Source: Atherinomorus stipes
Taxonomy: Eukaryota; Chordata; Actinopteri; Atheriniformes; Atherinidae
Length of the DNA: 64,000 nucleotides
Assembly (NCBI GenBank): GCA_023101725.1
Contig: JALJCO010007119.1
Location: forward strand, 1-64,000
Reading direction: 5' to 3'
Under the pieces are notes generated by a model. The model had not been told where the DNA came from and searched no databases. It saw only the letters and a program-made list of their open reading frames with translations. Made by a program: the position numbers and the translations under genes. Below are positions 40,901-54,258 of the stretch, in pieces. The stretch's first letter is position 1. Each line of letters begins with the position of its first letter.

Positions 40901-43900
40901 TCTTAAAATTAACACATCCCAGAATAGAGCCCATTTTCTGCCAAATAACTTTACTTGGTCTATTTTGGGTAATTGCTGTGGCAAACTTGTGTTTGTTGTT
41001 TGGCAGTCTGTAAAGTAAAAAAATCTTCAACTATCTTCAAAATCTACAACTGGATAAATTGTACAGTACCTCATCATTTCCAGCAGCTGCCCATGTTTAA
41101 AGCAGATAACTCTTATCTTAACGACACAAACCATAGTAGACTTGATGGCACCATAGTCTCATGGCATCTTTATAATTCTCAACTTTCTCTCAAGAACAAA
41201 TTCTCAGTCATGTGCAGCTCTGATCGACTCAGTGTAGTAAATCCATTTGCTTTAAATCCAGCCATGCTATTTTAAAGTACATTTATAACATTTCTAATTT
41301 GCGGGCGTACTTGAAGTAGCTTTTGATGACAATGCAAGAATATTTGCATTTTAAGTCTTTCACAACAGTTCTCTTGAACAGAAACCTGCTGATCTGCATT
41401 CTCCAGCTTAAAAAAGGCTTGGATTTAGGAATTAACTGATTTAGTCTCTCTAATTTTTTAAGCAGTCTATCAATGCAAAAAGCACAAATCAGAATAGGAA
41501 TACAATTCTGTCACGCGGAAAGCCTTTAATTACCATTTAACAATCCCTGTGCACTGTGTGCTAAGTGGCTTATATTCATAGCCCTACCCAAAATGCTTAT
41601 TCTGAAAGGATTTAGTTTACCTCACTAAAAAAAGAAGACCTCACTGAGAAAAAAAACTTGACAGACACAAGCTTCTACTCTTAAAAAAAAAAGTCTCTTA
41701 CTGCATGCAGAAGTGATCGGTACAAAACATCTTTCTTTCCGTCCCCTGTCTCTTCCATTTTTCTTCGAATGAAGAATCCTCCAAGTTTACGGATCAAGAT
41801 GCTGGGAAAAAAAAAAGACAGCTTTAATGGTTTCCACACTACACTTTCAATGTCCATCTTTATCACCATTTAATCAAAGATACTTTTAACTTCTATAAAC
41901 ACATATATACAGTAAATGAACATCCTGAATCAGATGACGAAGGATAAGACTTTGAGACTTCAAATGTTCTGGGGTTTGTCTGCACTTCAAAAAGTTCTGA
42001 CCAATATATTTGAACTGGATCTGGTTGCATTAACAGTTCGTATTGAAATCAAAGCAGGTGCAAGACATTGGAATACAGTCTGGAAAACAACTGGCTATTT
42101 TTCTTTGTTACTCATCTGTTTTTTTGTTTTTTTTTAACTTATCTCTACTTAACTGGAACATGATGTCTTAGACTGGATATATCTGTTGGTTTTTATCTTT
42201 AATCTCCAAAACGCTGTCTAGTACTTACTATTCTATCACAACTCTGAAAATGCTTTAACAGACTGTGTTGAGGTTTTGCGGTTCCTTTGAGAAACTGAGA
42301 TCATTTTCCTGAATTTTCTCAAAAATAAATGTCGCTCCATCGATAACTCACTCTATTTATAAAACCATTCAACATCAAAGTGCTGTACATGCATGAAAAA
42401 AAGAACATAAAACAACAAATAAAATATATTACAAATAATAAAATAGGGGAAAAAAGATTGAATCCAGGCAATAATCTGGATCAAAGTAAAACATTTCAGT
42501 TTTGGCTATATCTCTTTGCAATTAAAAAAACAAAACAAAAAAAAAATCTTTTTAGTATTTGTCTTTCTATACATGCACAAATTTTCATCACTAAAATGTT
42601 CAAAGATTGATGTTTTAAGGTAAAACGTCTATCACCATAAATATCAGAATATCAATATAACATTCACAAATACTCCCTGAAGCAGGTTAAAATAAAACTG
42701 GATTACAATCTGGTCTAAAACCTGTTTATTTGCTATCCATAATTTCTCCTTTTTTTTCACACTTTTTTATTTAGAGAGAGCAGAAATCCATGCACACCAC
42801 CAGTCAAATGTTTGGACACACTTTCCAAATGTAGATGTAATGGCAAAGTGTGGCTAAACTTTTGACTGGTACAACATTTATAAGATCAAACTACACAGGG
42901 CTTAATGGCTGTTTACCTGAGGATAGGGATGCTCAGGTTGTTTCCAGCAGCGATGTGCGGGGCTTTGATGTTATGACAGAACAGAATCAGCGTGATGAGC
43001 AGATAGTCGATGTGCGATTTGTGAACAGGGAGAAAGACCATGGGCACATTTTGCTGTGAAAACAATTCATAGACAATTTAAATAAAAAAAAAAAAAAAAG
43101 AGACAAATTTTTTAAAAAGATAATTGATTTGTTGGAGCAGAACAACTTTCTTTTTTATTTATTCTGTTCACAGTGAATCTCATCAATGTTTTTTATGTAG
43201 TAGTAGTAGTAGTGACCTTTATTTAAAACCAGGTAAGTCAGTTGAGAACCAGTTCTAATTTACAATGACAACCTGACTCATTTTATCAATGAATGTAAGT
43301 ACATGTTTAGCACATATGAATACAGTTTCAAATGTTTACACTTTTAAAGCCTCTATGATGGAGATTTTCATTGCTTGCTCTGCTAATGGGCTCTATGACC
43401 AGCTCCACTACTTCCTCAGCTTAAGGTAGCTCCTTTGTTTCCTGTCTTTCATTGGTGTGCCTGACCTCAGTAACTGGGCAGACCATAGAGGTAAGTAGTG
43501 GTGGGTATATACAGTCATCCTCAAAATTATTCATATCCTCCAATTAAAGAAAGAAAAAAAAATCAGTTGTCAGTTAAATAAGTTGAAATTGACAAAAGTA
43601 ATAATAAATAAAAATTCTATGAAAATCATTACACTGACTTTGAATTGTAGCTCAAAAGAAATATTGAAAATAAACACAAAAACCAAGTAATGAGGCATGA
43701 TGGGGCTCCAAAGCTAAAATTTTTTTAAGCAACACTTTGAGACAATCACTGCAATCAGTTGTTTTCTCTAATGTTCAAAAAATACTTCTACACCTGTTCT
43801 CAGGTATTTTGGTCCACTGTTCATGGGAGAGGTGCTCTAAAGTGTCTTGGACAGTTTTGTTTATTTGTTTTTTCTTATTATTATATACAACCACAATTCA

Positions 43901-46873
43901 AAAGCAATATTCTATTTCACTAAATTATAATTTTGTGGGTTTTTTTTATTATTAGTTTCTTTAGTTTCTTGTCATTTGAATTACTATTGTGAATTTAGCA
44001 TTTCTTTAATTAGAGGGTATTAATAATTTTGAGGACGACTGTGCATAGAAATCAACAAGACTCAGAAACACATTGTGTTTGTATGTCTGTGCTGTTGCCA
44101 CTGACCTCTGTGGCAGCTTTCTTGACCATTTCCAGCTGTCCTTTGTGGATCTGTATGCTCCAAAAGAAACCATTAAATAGCCTCAGCAGCACCCACCCTG
44201 TCAGTCTGAATGAAAAATAAAGTGAAAATCAGTTTTCTGCAGTGAAATAAGAATGAAGACAAGATCTCCAGCTGAAGCTCTACCAACTTGGGTCAAGATG
44301 TTGAAATATTTTTAACTAAACTATCCTGTAGATACCTGAGGAAGGCTGGTGAAATGTTTGCCACCATCACTTGGAGGAAGGCCCTAGCTTTCTGCTTCAC
44401 TTTACTGACAGCCTTGTGCTCCTGGCCAGGCTGGCTGGCTGGAGCTTCCAAATCTGTGGTTACCTTCAAAATAGCAGTTTCCACCCTGTCATCAACAAAA
44501 ACAAAGCAAAGACAAAAGGCTATATCCTTGAGCTCGCAAACACAATAACTGAAAACATCTCTGACATGTTTATCATTGTTATGTTATGTTTATAGTCCCT
44601 TTATCTTTGACTACACTTAATTGAATTGTCTCAGTATAAAAAAGGCAACACTACTAAAGACTGGACTTGTGCTCTCAGAGGGGCACAAGACTTTGTCAGG
44701 GAAAACAATACCTATAAATGCCTCTTTCAATTCTTTATTGAGCTTACTTGTTGCTGTTGAGCACATTGTCCACCACGTTCCTGGTAAACATGTCCTTGTG
44801 GACATCCCTCTCCATGACAAACAGCACATAACTCAACCTTCGGGCCAACCAGCCTCGCTGTCTGCTCAAAGATAAACACCCACACATGAACTTAGGACCA
44901 CCCATAATTCAAATAAATAAGTAAAAATCATTAAAGGCTATATTAATAAAGATAATTATCTTGTCTAGTTTGAAGCATTTAGGCAAACAACCTTTATTAA
45001 CAAATAGCTAAAAAAAAAAAAAACAACCTAATAGCTAAAATAGCTATTTGAGTTGCACCAACAATATGTTTATGTTGTTTGGGGTTAAGACTTTGTTGTT
45101 TCTTACTTAGTTTTTCTCACTAAGATCAGTCACTGGATGCATGTGTGTGGTGTTCACTGACAAGCACTTTAAATTATTCATCCTTCCATCTTTCCACCGT
45201 TTCACAGATCAGCCCTTTTGACTTAAAGCCATTCATTATACAGTGAGTAGTTAAGAAGCCCAGCGCCTGCCCAAACTATGCTTATTGTGTAGTTTCGTGT
45301 GGTTTCAAAAGTTCAATTTGTTCCTCTTTCCAAGCTGAGAAGCTGCTCAGAACAAGACATATTAAAAGTGATCAGATACAGAGAAGGAGGAAGTAGATTT
45401 CATTTTGTTTACCTAGTGTGGGTCTCATTGATGTAGATGACGTTGCGAAGTCCTAGAGATGGAATGCTGGGGTTGAATAGTCGATCCTGAGGAAAAAAAA
45501 AAAATTAAAAAAATTAAACAAAGAAAGAGACACCAAAGATATGCCTTAATCAAACATTAATCTTATCTAACTTTTGGTTTAAGTAGTTTTAGGGCGCATT
45601 CAGAAAGCATAGTCCGGAAGACTCGGCCCATTTGGGGACTCGCTGGGGGCGGAGGTGGTCTTCAGGACCGAGATCACGTTTACTTTGCACCATAGCCAAA
45701 CGAGCCAAATGGGCCAGACCTTTTGAATAATGTTCCCTAATACCCCTAGTCCCACTCGTGTATTTGTTGTTGTAGCGTTTACCCACATTGCCCATTGTTT
45801 TATCCACATTGCAAATGCAATTTTGTTGTCCACTTCTGTATTTGGTCCACTTGAATCGGACTGAGACCTGCGTTTGTAGGCGGACCGAGTCCGCTTGCTT
45901 GTTCCGGATCAGAGTCCGTTTGCGCATTCACAACTCTCCCAAACGAAGCAGACTTTCCGAGCAAACGGACTCTGATTCAAATCAAAAATGCTTTGTGAAT
46001 GTGTCCTTATTCTACATCAGTGCTTGGTTTGGCACTGTACAGTAGGAGAGAATGAATTTTGATAAAATATCAGAATGAGCGTAATTATTCTGATTTCACA
46101 TTTTCATGTTGAACTTATTTTAGTTTTGCTGTTACTGTAGAAAACTCACAACCCTGGAGCTACATCTAGGGGCCTTGCAATTGTCTATGAAAACATGTTA
46201 AATGCATTGAAAATGCAGAAAAAGGGCCCTAATTAAGCCTGTCAAAGGGGAAATATTTAGGCTAGTGTTACAGTTGAGGCATCTTTAAGATAAAAATCCA
46301 AACAGGGTTGTAATTATCATCAGGTAGAAATAAACTTTTATAAATTGAGTGTGCATCTAAACAATAACATGATGATTCAAGCAGCCATTCTTTCCTTTTA
46401 AACTGGAGAACACTGGAGAAAATAATACTATAGGAGTGACTAGAGTTCAGCAAATGAGCTCAGGTTTGAAATAATTAGCTGCAGAGTAACTTTACCCAGC
46501 TCTGTGGTGTGCAGGAGTGACAGCATCGGCCTACGAAGGGCCTCTTTCTGTTCAGCAAGCCTTCCTTCCATGTGCTGGCAACAGAGCGCAGGACTGAAGG
46601 GCTGGTGCTGCGGTCCTTAAAACAAAGGCACACAAAAAACTCAATTAGGACAAAAGGATAGCACATAAAAGGGCTGCTCAAAAGAACACACGCCAGCTAA
46701 AACAAGATTTACTGCCTTTGAAGTAAAAAGATGAGTAGTGATGATCCTACTGTACTTTGTCATTATAACAACTAATTTATGTCACTTACAGAGTCTTCAT
46801 TAGGATGTTTCCAGCGGTTACACCACTGCTCTCCATTGTTGACCTGCAGCAGCAAGCCATCTGACAGCTCCAT
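34943..46873 (-). CDS. gpam: Glycerol-3-phosphate acyltransferase 1, mitochondrial (gpam), complete
   Basis: Twenty coding exons on the minus strand, all in frame: 46873-46790, 46615-46496, 45486-45413, 44861-44748, 44485-44336, 44205-44106, 43053-42917, 41801-41702, 40440-40228, 40011-39898, 39784-39699, 38716-38604, 37432-37362, 36994-36727, 36604-36447, 36029-35952, 35804-35667, 35546-35357, 35240-35182, 35059-34943. The product is 827 residues, against 828 in human. It transfers an acyl chain to the sn-1 position of glycerol-3-phosphate, the first step of triacylglycerol and phospholipid synthesis, at the outer mitochondrial membrane. Acyltransferase motif I is HKSHID (residues 225-230), motif II GGFFIRR (267-273), motif III LEGTRSRSG (309-317) and motif IV VPVGISYDR (345-353). 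Human motif I is HRSHID; the Arg-to-Lys change is conservative. The acidic stretch SDEEDEDSDFGEEQRD and the C-terminus are preserved. No break was seen. Confidence 0.98.
38193..38216. repeat. Poly-A run in gpam intron 12
   Basis: An uninterrupted run of 24 A followed by GGGG, between gpam exons 12 and 13. Shorter A/T runs occur at 36370-36387, 37770-37788 and 43081-43099. Confidence 0.95.
42799..42870. mobile_element. Miniature Tc1-like hairpin in gpam intron 7
   Basis: Two 24-bp arms, 42799-42822 (ACCAGTCAAATGTTTGGACA...) and 42847-42870 (...CTAAACTTTTGACTGGT), are inverted repeats at 21 of 24 positions, with 24 bp between them. The ACCAGTCAAAAGTTTGGACA end is a common fish Tc1-like terminal repeat. 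This looks like a solo pair of ends with almost all of the interior lost. Confidence 0.75.
43190..43290. repeat. GTA run plus fish-type interspersed repeat fragment
   Basis: A TAG/GTA triplet run (about 43198-43215) is followed by CCAGGTAAGTCAGTTGAGAA and CAGTTCTAATTTACAATGAC, a motif I recall as a frequent interspersed repeat in teleost genomes. The element class is not known to me. It lies in gpam intron 6. Confidence 0.5.
43511..44042. mobile_element. Tc1/mariner-like non-autonomous element in gpam intron 6
   Basis: A 532-bp element bounded by 25-bp inverted ends, 43511-43535 (ACAGTCATCCTCAAAATTAT...) and 44018-44042 (...AATTTTGAGGACGACTGT). They are complementary at 23 of 25 positions. 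The left end sits after a TA, the Tc1 target; on the right the flanking bases read GC, so that copy of the TA is probably mutated. No transposase frame survives. It lies between gpam exons 7 and 6, with its right end 64 bp from exon 6. Confidence 0.82.
45592..46006. mobile_element. PIF/Harbinger-like MITE in gpam intron 2
   Basis: A 415-bp element with ends GGGCGCATTCAGAAAGC and GCTTTGTGAATGTGTCC (14 of 17 complementary), flanked by TTA on both sides (45589-45591 and 46007-46009), the target duplication of PIF/Harbinger elements. Inside is a perfect 16-bp inverted pair, ATCAGAGTCCGTTTGC at 45908-45923 and its complement at 45961-45976. Open frames on both strands match no transposase. Confidence 0.82.
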
Positions 46874-49394
46874 ATTCTCTGCTGCCCTTTCTTCTACCTT
46901 TCAGACCACGCACACCAGCTGATGGCAAGTTTGAAAGACACGCAAATATTACGCAGCTGCATTTTCATTGATCTGACTCCAATAACTTATGCAGGAAACA
47001 TGCACTTTTTCATTTTGGATACAAGAAGATTGTTAAATATCTTTAATAGTCCTCATAGGCTAGATTATATGAGCATTATAGCTGTAAATTATTGCAGATT
47101 ACAAGCAAAATTTAATCTCAAACTTCTAATTTACTTTTCAAACATCTTATTATTCTACGGGAAAAGGTTAGCATAGGAAAAACACAGGAAAGAAAAAAAA
47201 AAAATCAAAAAAGGTTTATCAACAGTTCAAAGGGCTGGGTACATTCATATAGGTAATGCCTTTGCCTCTTCTTTAAGCCCACTTGATTCATCTGATCATT
47301 TACTGAAGGGTAGGTTTACTTCCTTAATCAAACTACACCCATCCCCAGAGTTTAGAAAAAAGACTTCCTCATTTTACAAACCACTCAAGCATCCTCAGAT
47401 CAGCAACAGCTTTGATATACATTAATTCATCTAACTTTTAAAATTGCTTTAACGGTATATGAGCTGAACCTTTAAGTCAACTTTGATCTTATTTGTGAGA
47501 ATAGAAATAAAACCTAACATGAAGTAAAAGATGCCATTCATAAAACAAAGAAATCAAGATTTTTCTAATTTGGTTTTGTCCAACATGATGTATACTTGAT
47601 TGACATTAGCTCATTAACTTCTATACAGTACATGTCTATGAACCGTTTTTCCGCCACATCATCACGTCAACAAAGTTCTCATTAATTAGGATATCATGCT
47701 GATCTAAAAAAAAAAACAGGATGAGCACAGCTGGATATAGGTGAAAATCTTAAGGTGCTTTCGTGCATAAACATAGGATCAAGAAGTTGTTTTAGTTAAC
47801 TGGATAGACTGTCTAAATTTAATAGATAAAATGCTGATGAAATGTGAATTTCAACTTGTATAAAATGTGCGGAAAACAAGTCTGATAAAACTAATGAAAA
47901 AGGTCATTCAAAGGTTTCGTGATAAGTAAACAAATCTTCAGATAATAGAAAACTTCACTGTTGATGCAGCTGAGTTTGGAAAGATAGTTTAAGTGAGTTA
48001 CATGTACTGTAGTTTATGAATCATCCATCCTGAAACATTGTACAGTACATGCATCACCTGAGGGTCAATGGAGCTTCATTTGTCTGTGAATGAGTTGCAG
48101 ATACATTAGTGCCTGTGAACCTAGAGACAAAATTGTTCAACTGCATTAACAGCACTCTGAGCCACACTTCTTTATAGTGATGTGATCACAGCAGGTGATG
48201 CACACACAGACAAGGGAAACTGGGTTTTCAATAAGGTCATTGACCGAGAGTACTCCAGCTGATGGGGTGACTTTGCTGGAAGCAAACCAGAGAAGCCGAA
48301 GAATGAGAAGGTGGTGAGATTAGGTAACAAGTGAAGGCAGACATACTAAAGCATGAGCGTTTTCATTGCAAGTACCTAGGGTACTCAGCATGGAAATAAT
48401 TATGATGCAATATGTTAATGCTTTGCTATATACATGACCGTGTTAATACAGTTTTTAAGAACATAACATCCTTGGTCATATAGTGGAATTCACACTTTAG
48501 AATGAAAGAATAAAGGATAACTAATATGGACATAAAATATGCTAAAGGACCTAGGTAATCAGGAATTCTTTACCACATATAGGTTTTTCCACACCTAATA
48601 AAAACTTAATTAGGTTTCATAAAAACCCATTCTGTTAACACACACGGCCACAGACTGAAAAATACAGTCAATGTACGCGACTAGGTTAATCCGTCTCACA
48701 CTCTTCAAGCTGTCTGCAATAACCAGGTCAAATGGGAGAAGTCTTTGTGACAGATGGGCAGCGCAGATAGATAACTAGTACAGCAGACAACAATAGCACA
48801 AACCAGGAGCTGTTGTCTGGCTTCGGTGCACAGTAACACCGTTTTGTTTTGCTGAAGCTGCTGACATCCTTATGACATCTACTAAGAGGTCTCCAGGTCG
48901 TGCAGAACTGTTACAGTATGTCCTCAGTTGCTATAACGCCGGTCTCACACCGTCACTGTGCGAGGCATGCTGCTGAGCCTCAAGAGGGCAAATCTCAGGG
49001 CTTAAGGGGCTCACAATAGAGTCCTTTTTAGCCTGGCGTAAACTAAACACCTTAATAGGCAAAGGAGTGGACCCTGGATTTATATTGTTGGTAGGACAGA
49101 ACGGAAAGATGAGAGATACCCCCCACTATCACGATTCCTTTTGATCTCAATGTCAATGCAAAGTTTATCGGTCAATTTCAATTTATTCTCCGAAAAACAA
49201 CCCTAACGTGATGTACCTCTCTACAGGCACCACTATATCAACGGGGAGGTATATACCAGAGTTACAATACAGTTATTGTTTCTTTTGACAATACGCGAGC
49301 CGCACTGGCTACATTTACTTCAACACTTGCTCTGTAGCTGCTAGCATAAACGTTAGCTCGCTAGCTGGGCTCGCGAGAATTAAATATCACTTAC

Positions 49395-49423
49395 CTTGAA
49401 TATTTTTTCACGCTGACTCATAT
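49395..49423 (-). other. gpam: Probable 5' exon of gpam (end), with in-frame ATG
   Basis: The minus strand reads ATGAGTCAGCGTGAAAAAAT to TTCAAG, then a strong donor GTAAGT at 49394. A usable acceptor (TGTCTTTTAG) lies directly before 49423, so the exon may be this small or may extend right to a start site near 49.5 kb. The 9 codons from its ATG (49421) end in phase 0. If spliced to an acceptor at 46898/46897, they run on in frame through 8 more codons into the gpam ATG. Confidence 0.5.
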
Positions 49424-50125
49424 CTAAAAGACAAAATAAGCTTTTCAACAAAAGAACCGGCAAGACGCTGAATATTTTAGAGCCCCGAGCAGTCGCGCAC
49501 GAGCACCACTCTCCTCTAAGGAGTGGACGGCACACAGCTCTGACAGACAGAGATGTGTGACAAGAGGCAGTACCACACGCTGTTGTTTGGGTACACGGTG
49601 CACACACACACAGTAACAAACTGCCAGCCCAGTTTCACCAGCAGCCAGTAGAGGGCGGGCCAGTACCAGCCTAACCACGCGCAGCCTCGACTGGCCTTGG
49701 ATGGAATACTGAATGGACCTACCGGGCACTAGTCACGTGCCCAAAGTTAATCAAAGAGATGCAGTTGGATAACAAAAAGTTCCCAGTATGTGAAGCATAT
49801 CAAAACAAAACCAAATATACAACCAATTATTTAAAAAAGTAAATACATTAATAATAGAATTGGGGCAACAAAACCGACAAGATTTGCAACACAAAATGAA
49901 TAGAAATTCACAGAAAATTGTCAAAAATAAATGAACAATTGACATACATCATACAAATAAACTCAAGCTATTTTTTAAGGCAAAGGAAAACACTACAGTG
50001 AAAACTAATAATTTCGTGTTGCCACTCTGTGTCCCTTTCATTCTATTATTTATACAACCTGAAAACAGAAAGTAAAGTAAAAAAAAAATAAAATAAAATA
50101 ACCAAAATGGTTTTGGCAAATAGTA

Positions 50126-50180
50126 AATTTATTTATTTATTTATTTATTTATTTAATTTATTTATTTATTTATTCATTTA
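50126..50180. repeat. ATTT tetranucleotide microsatellite
   Basis: About 13 copies of TTTA/ATTT with one interruption (TTTAATTTA), in the interval between gpam and rpl19. Confidence 0.95.
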
Positions 50181-50557
50181 TGACATTATCATTAGCACAA
50201 ACACCGCAGCAAACTAAAAGGCAACCAAAAGATTTGTGAAAAAAATAAAAATAAGAACAGCTCACTCTAGTGGTCAAATATGTAAAATGTGATATGCACA
50301 GTGGTCCATTCTCTTGGACTCCACCACTGTGCTACAGGGGTGGACTAAACAGCACTCAAAATAACTCAGCCAGCTCATTTGGTTCAATATAACTTTAGTA
50401 ATTAAGATAATATATATACTTTTTTTTTGTTTTAGTATTGTTGCTGGTTTTTTTTTTAACTACTCCTCAGTGTACAGTTAAACTGAGGAATACGTCATGA
50501 TCTCACAGTTAAGCCACCCACAACTATTAAGCTAATGGTAGGGACTTAGTCTGTCTA

Positions 50558-50565
50558 TTTCCTTC
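50558..50565 (+). promoter_or_regulatory. rpl19: Likely 5' TOP tract at the rpl19 start site
   Basis: A pyrimidine run TTTCCTTC about 25 bp before the rpl19 ATG. Vertebrate ribosomal protein mRNAs start at a C within such a tract (5' terminal oligopyrimidine), which couples their translation to growth signalling through mTOR. The exact start base cannot be read from DNA alone; C at 50561 or 50562 fits best. Confidence 0.55.
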
Positions 50566-50589
50566 GTGTCTACCAAGCTAGTGATATCC

Positions 50590-53014
<2,425 letters not shown>

Positions 53015-53056
53015 ATTCATATATAAAAAGTCTGCCATGTCCAGCTTTTTGTTGTT

Positions 53057-53062
53057 AATAAA
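53057..53062 (+). terminator. rpl19: rpl19 polyadenylation signal
   Basis: AATAAA 43 bp after the rpl19 stop codon, the first such hexamer downstream. The short 3' untranslated region is typical of ribosomal protein genes. Confidence 0.85.
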
Positions 53063-53254
53063 TTTGGTTAAAGGTTATTGTCTTATGTTGTGATTAGCAT
53101 TTTCTGGACTGACATGAGGAAATGAGGAGCTATTAGTCCTGAGGTGTAGTGATCTTGCATCAAAGCAGTGAATGTTTGAAGAAATCATCATTAAGACCTG
53201 GAAAGATGAGTTGGAGGAGGCCACCTTCTTTAAAAGAAGGTATTTTATATACAA

Positions 53255-54258
53255 ATGCGCTCAACAGCCACTTTATTAGGTACGCCTGTCTGCTTGCCTT
53301 ATAAACTGCTAATCACATGACAACAAATAAGTGTGTTTAGGCATGTAGACATGGTCAACATGACTTCTTGGAGTTCAAACTGAGCATCAGAATGAAAAGT
53401 TAGAAAATCTAAGAGATTTTGAACATAGCATGGTTGTTGGGGCCTGCTGGGTTGGTTCGAGTATTTTTTTTTCTACACAATCTACAGAGAATTGTCTCTG
53501 AAAAAGAGAAAATATCCTCTTCAGTGGCAGTTGTCAGGATGACGTTGCTTTGTTGAGGTCAGTGGAGAATGGACAGACTGGATATGATGGAAATACAGCA
53601 GTAACTCAACCACTCATTGCAATGATGGTTTGCAGAATACCATCTCTGACAGCACATGTTAAGCCTTGAATCAGATGTGCTACAGTGGTAGAAAGCCACA
53701 CCAAGTGCTACTCCTGTCAGCTAAGAACAGGAAACTGAAGCTACAGCTCACACAAACTCATCAAAGCTGGACAATAGCTGATAGAAAATGTGTTGTCTTC
53801 TCTGATGAGTTCAAACAGCATGGATCCGTCCTCCATGCAGGGTGGCAGTGATGTAATAGTGTGGGGGCTATTTAATAGGCACTCTTCAACTGAACATCAC
53901 TGAAATGCCCGGCCTACCTGAGTGAACCACGTTGTTCCCATCTTATGACGGCTACTCCCAGCAGGATAATGCACCATGTCACAAAGATCAAATCATCCCC
54001 AGCTAGTTTCTTGGAAATGACGAGTTCACTGTAACAATGGCCACAGTCTCAATCCCATGAAGCTGCTTTGGGATGTCGTGGAATAGATCTGCTGCAACTG
54101 TGTGGCGCTGTTGTGTCAATGTGAGGTTATGTTGAGAAATGTTTCCAACTCTGTTGAATCTATGCAACAAAGATTCAAAGCAGTTTCTAATGGCAAAATG
54201 GGGTCCAATCTGGTAGGCTACTGGCAAAGTGGACCTAAAAATGTGACCAGTGAATGTA
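53255..54258 (+). pseudogene. Decayed Tc1-like transposon with transposase remnant
   Basis: Starts at CAGCCACTTTATTAGGTACG and ends near GTGACCAGTGAATGTA, degraded versions of the ends of a very common fish Tc1-like family (CACTTTATTAGGTACACCTG type). Between them the plus strand keeps recognisable order: GCAGAATACCATCTCTGACA, CTCCTGTCAGCTAAGAACAG, AGCTGGACAATAGCTGATAG, TGTGGGGGCTATTTAATAGG, CAGCAGGATAATGCACCATG (the catalytic QQDNAP-type region) and CTTTGGGATGTCGTGGAATA. Deletions and stops are frequent, with no frame longer than about 75 codons, so it is inactive. Confidence 0.85.

Larger units (their letters stand above)
46874..50589. other. gpam 5' region and shared gpam/rpl19 upstream interval
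   Basis: From the gpam start codon exon to the rpl19 start codon. It holds the gpam first intron, a probable gpam 5' exon (next entry), a more GC-rich stretch at about 49300-49740 that looks like the gpam promoter, and about 0.8 kb of AT-rich sequence before rpl19. No other coding exon is supported between 46898 and 49394. Confidence 0.6.

Noticed and set aside
45589..46045. Open frames of 77-112 codons on both strands in gpam intron 2
   Set aside because: They lie in the PIF/Harbinger-like MITE and match no transposase or host protein.
49380..49729. Two open frames upstream of gpam (79 and 94 codons, minus)
   Set aside because: Cysteine-rich, promoter-like GC-rich sequence; only the terminal MSQREKIFK part has a plausible role as a gpam 5' exon.
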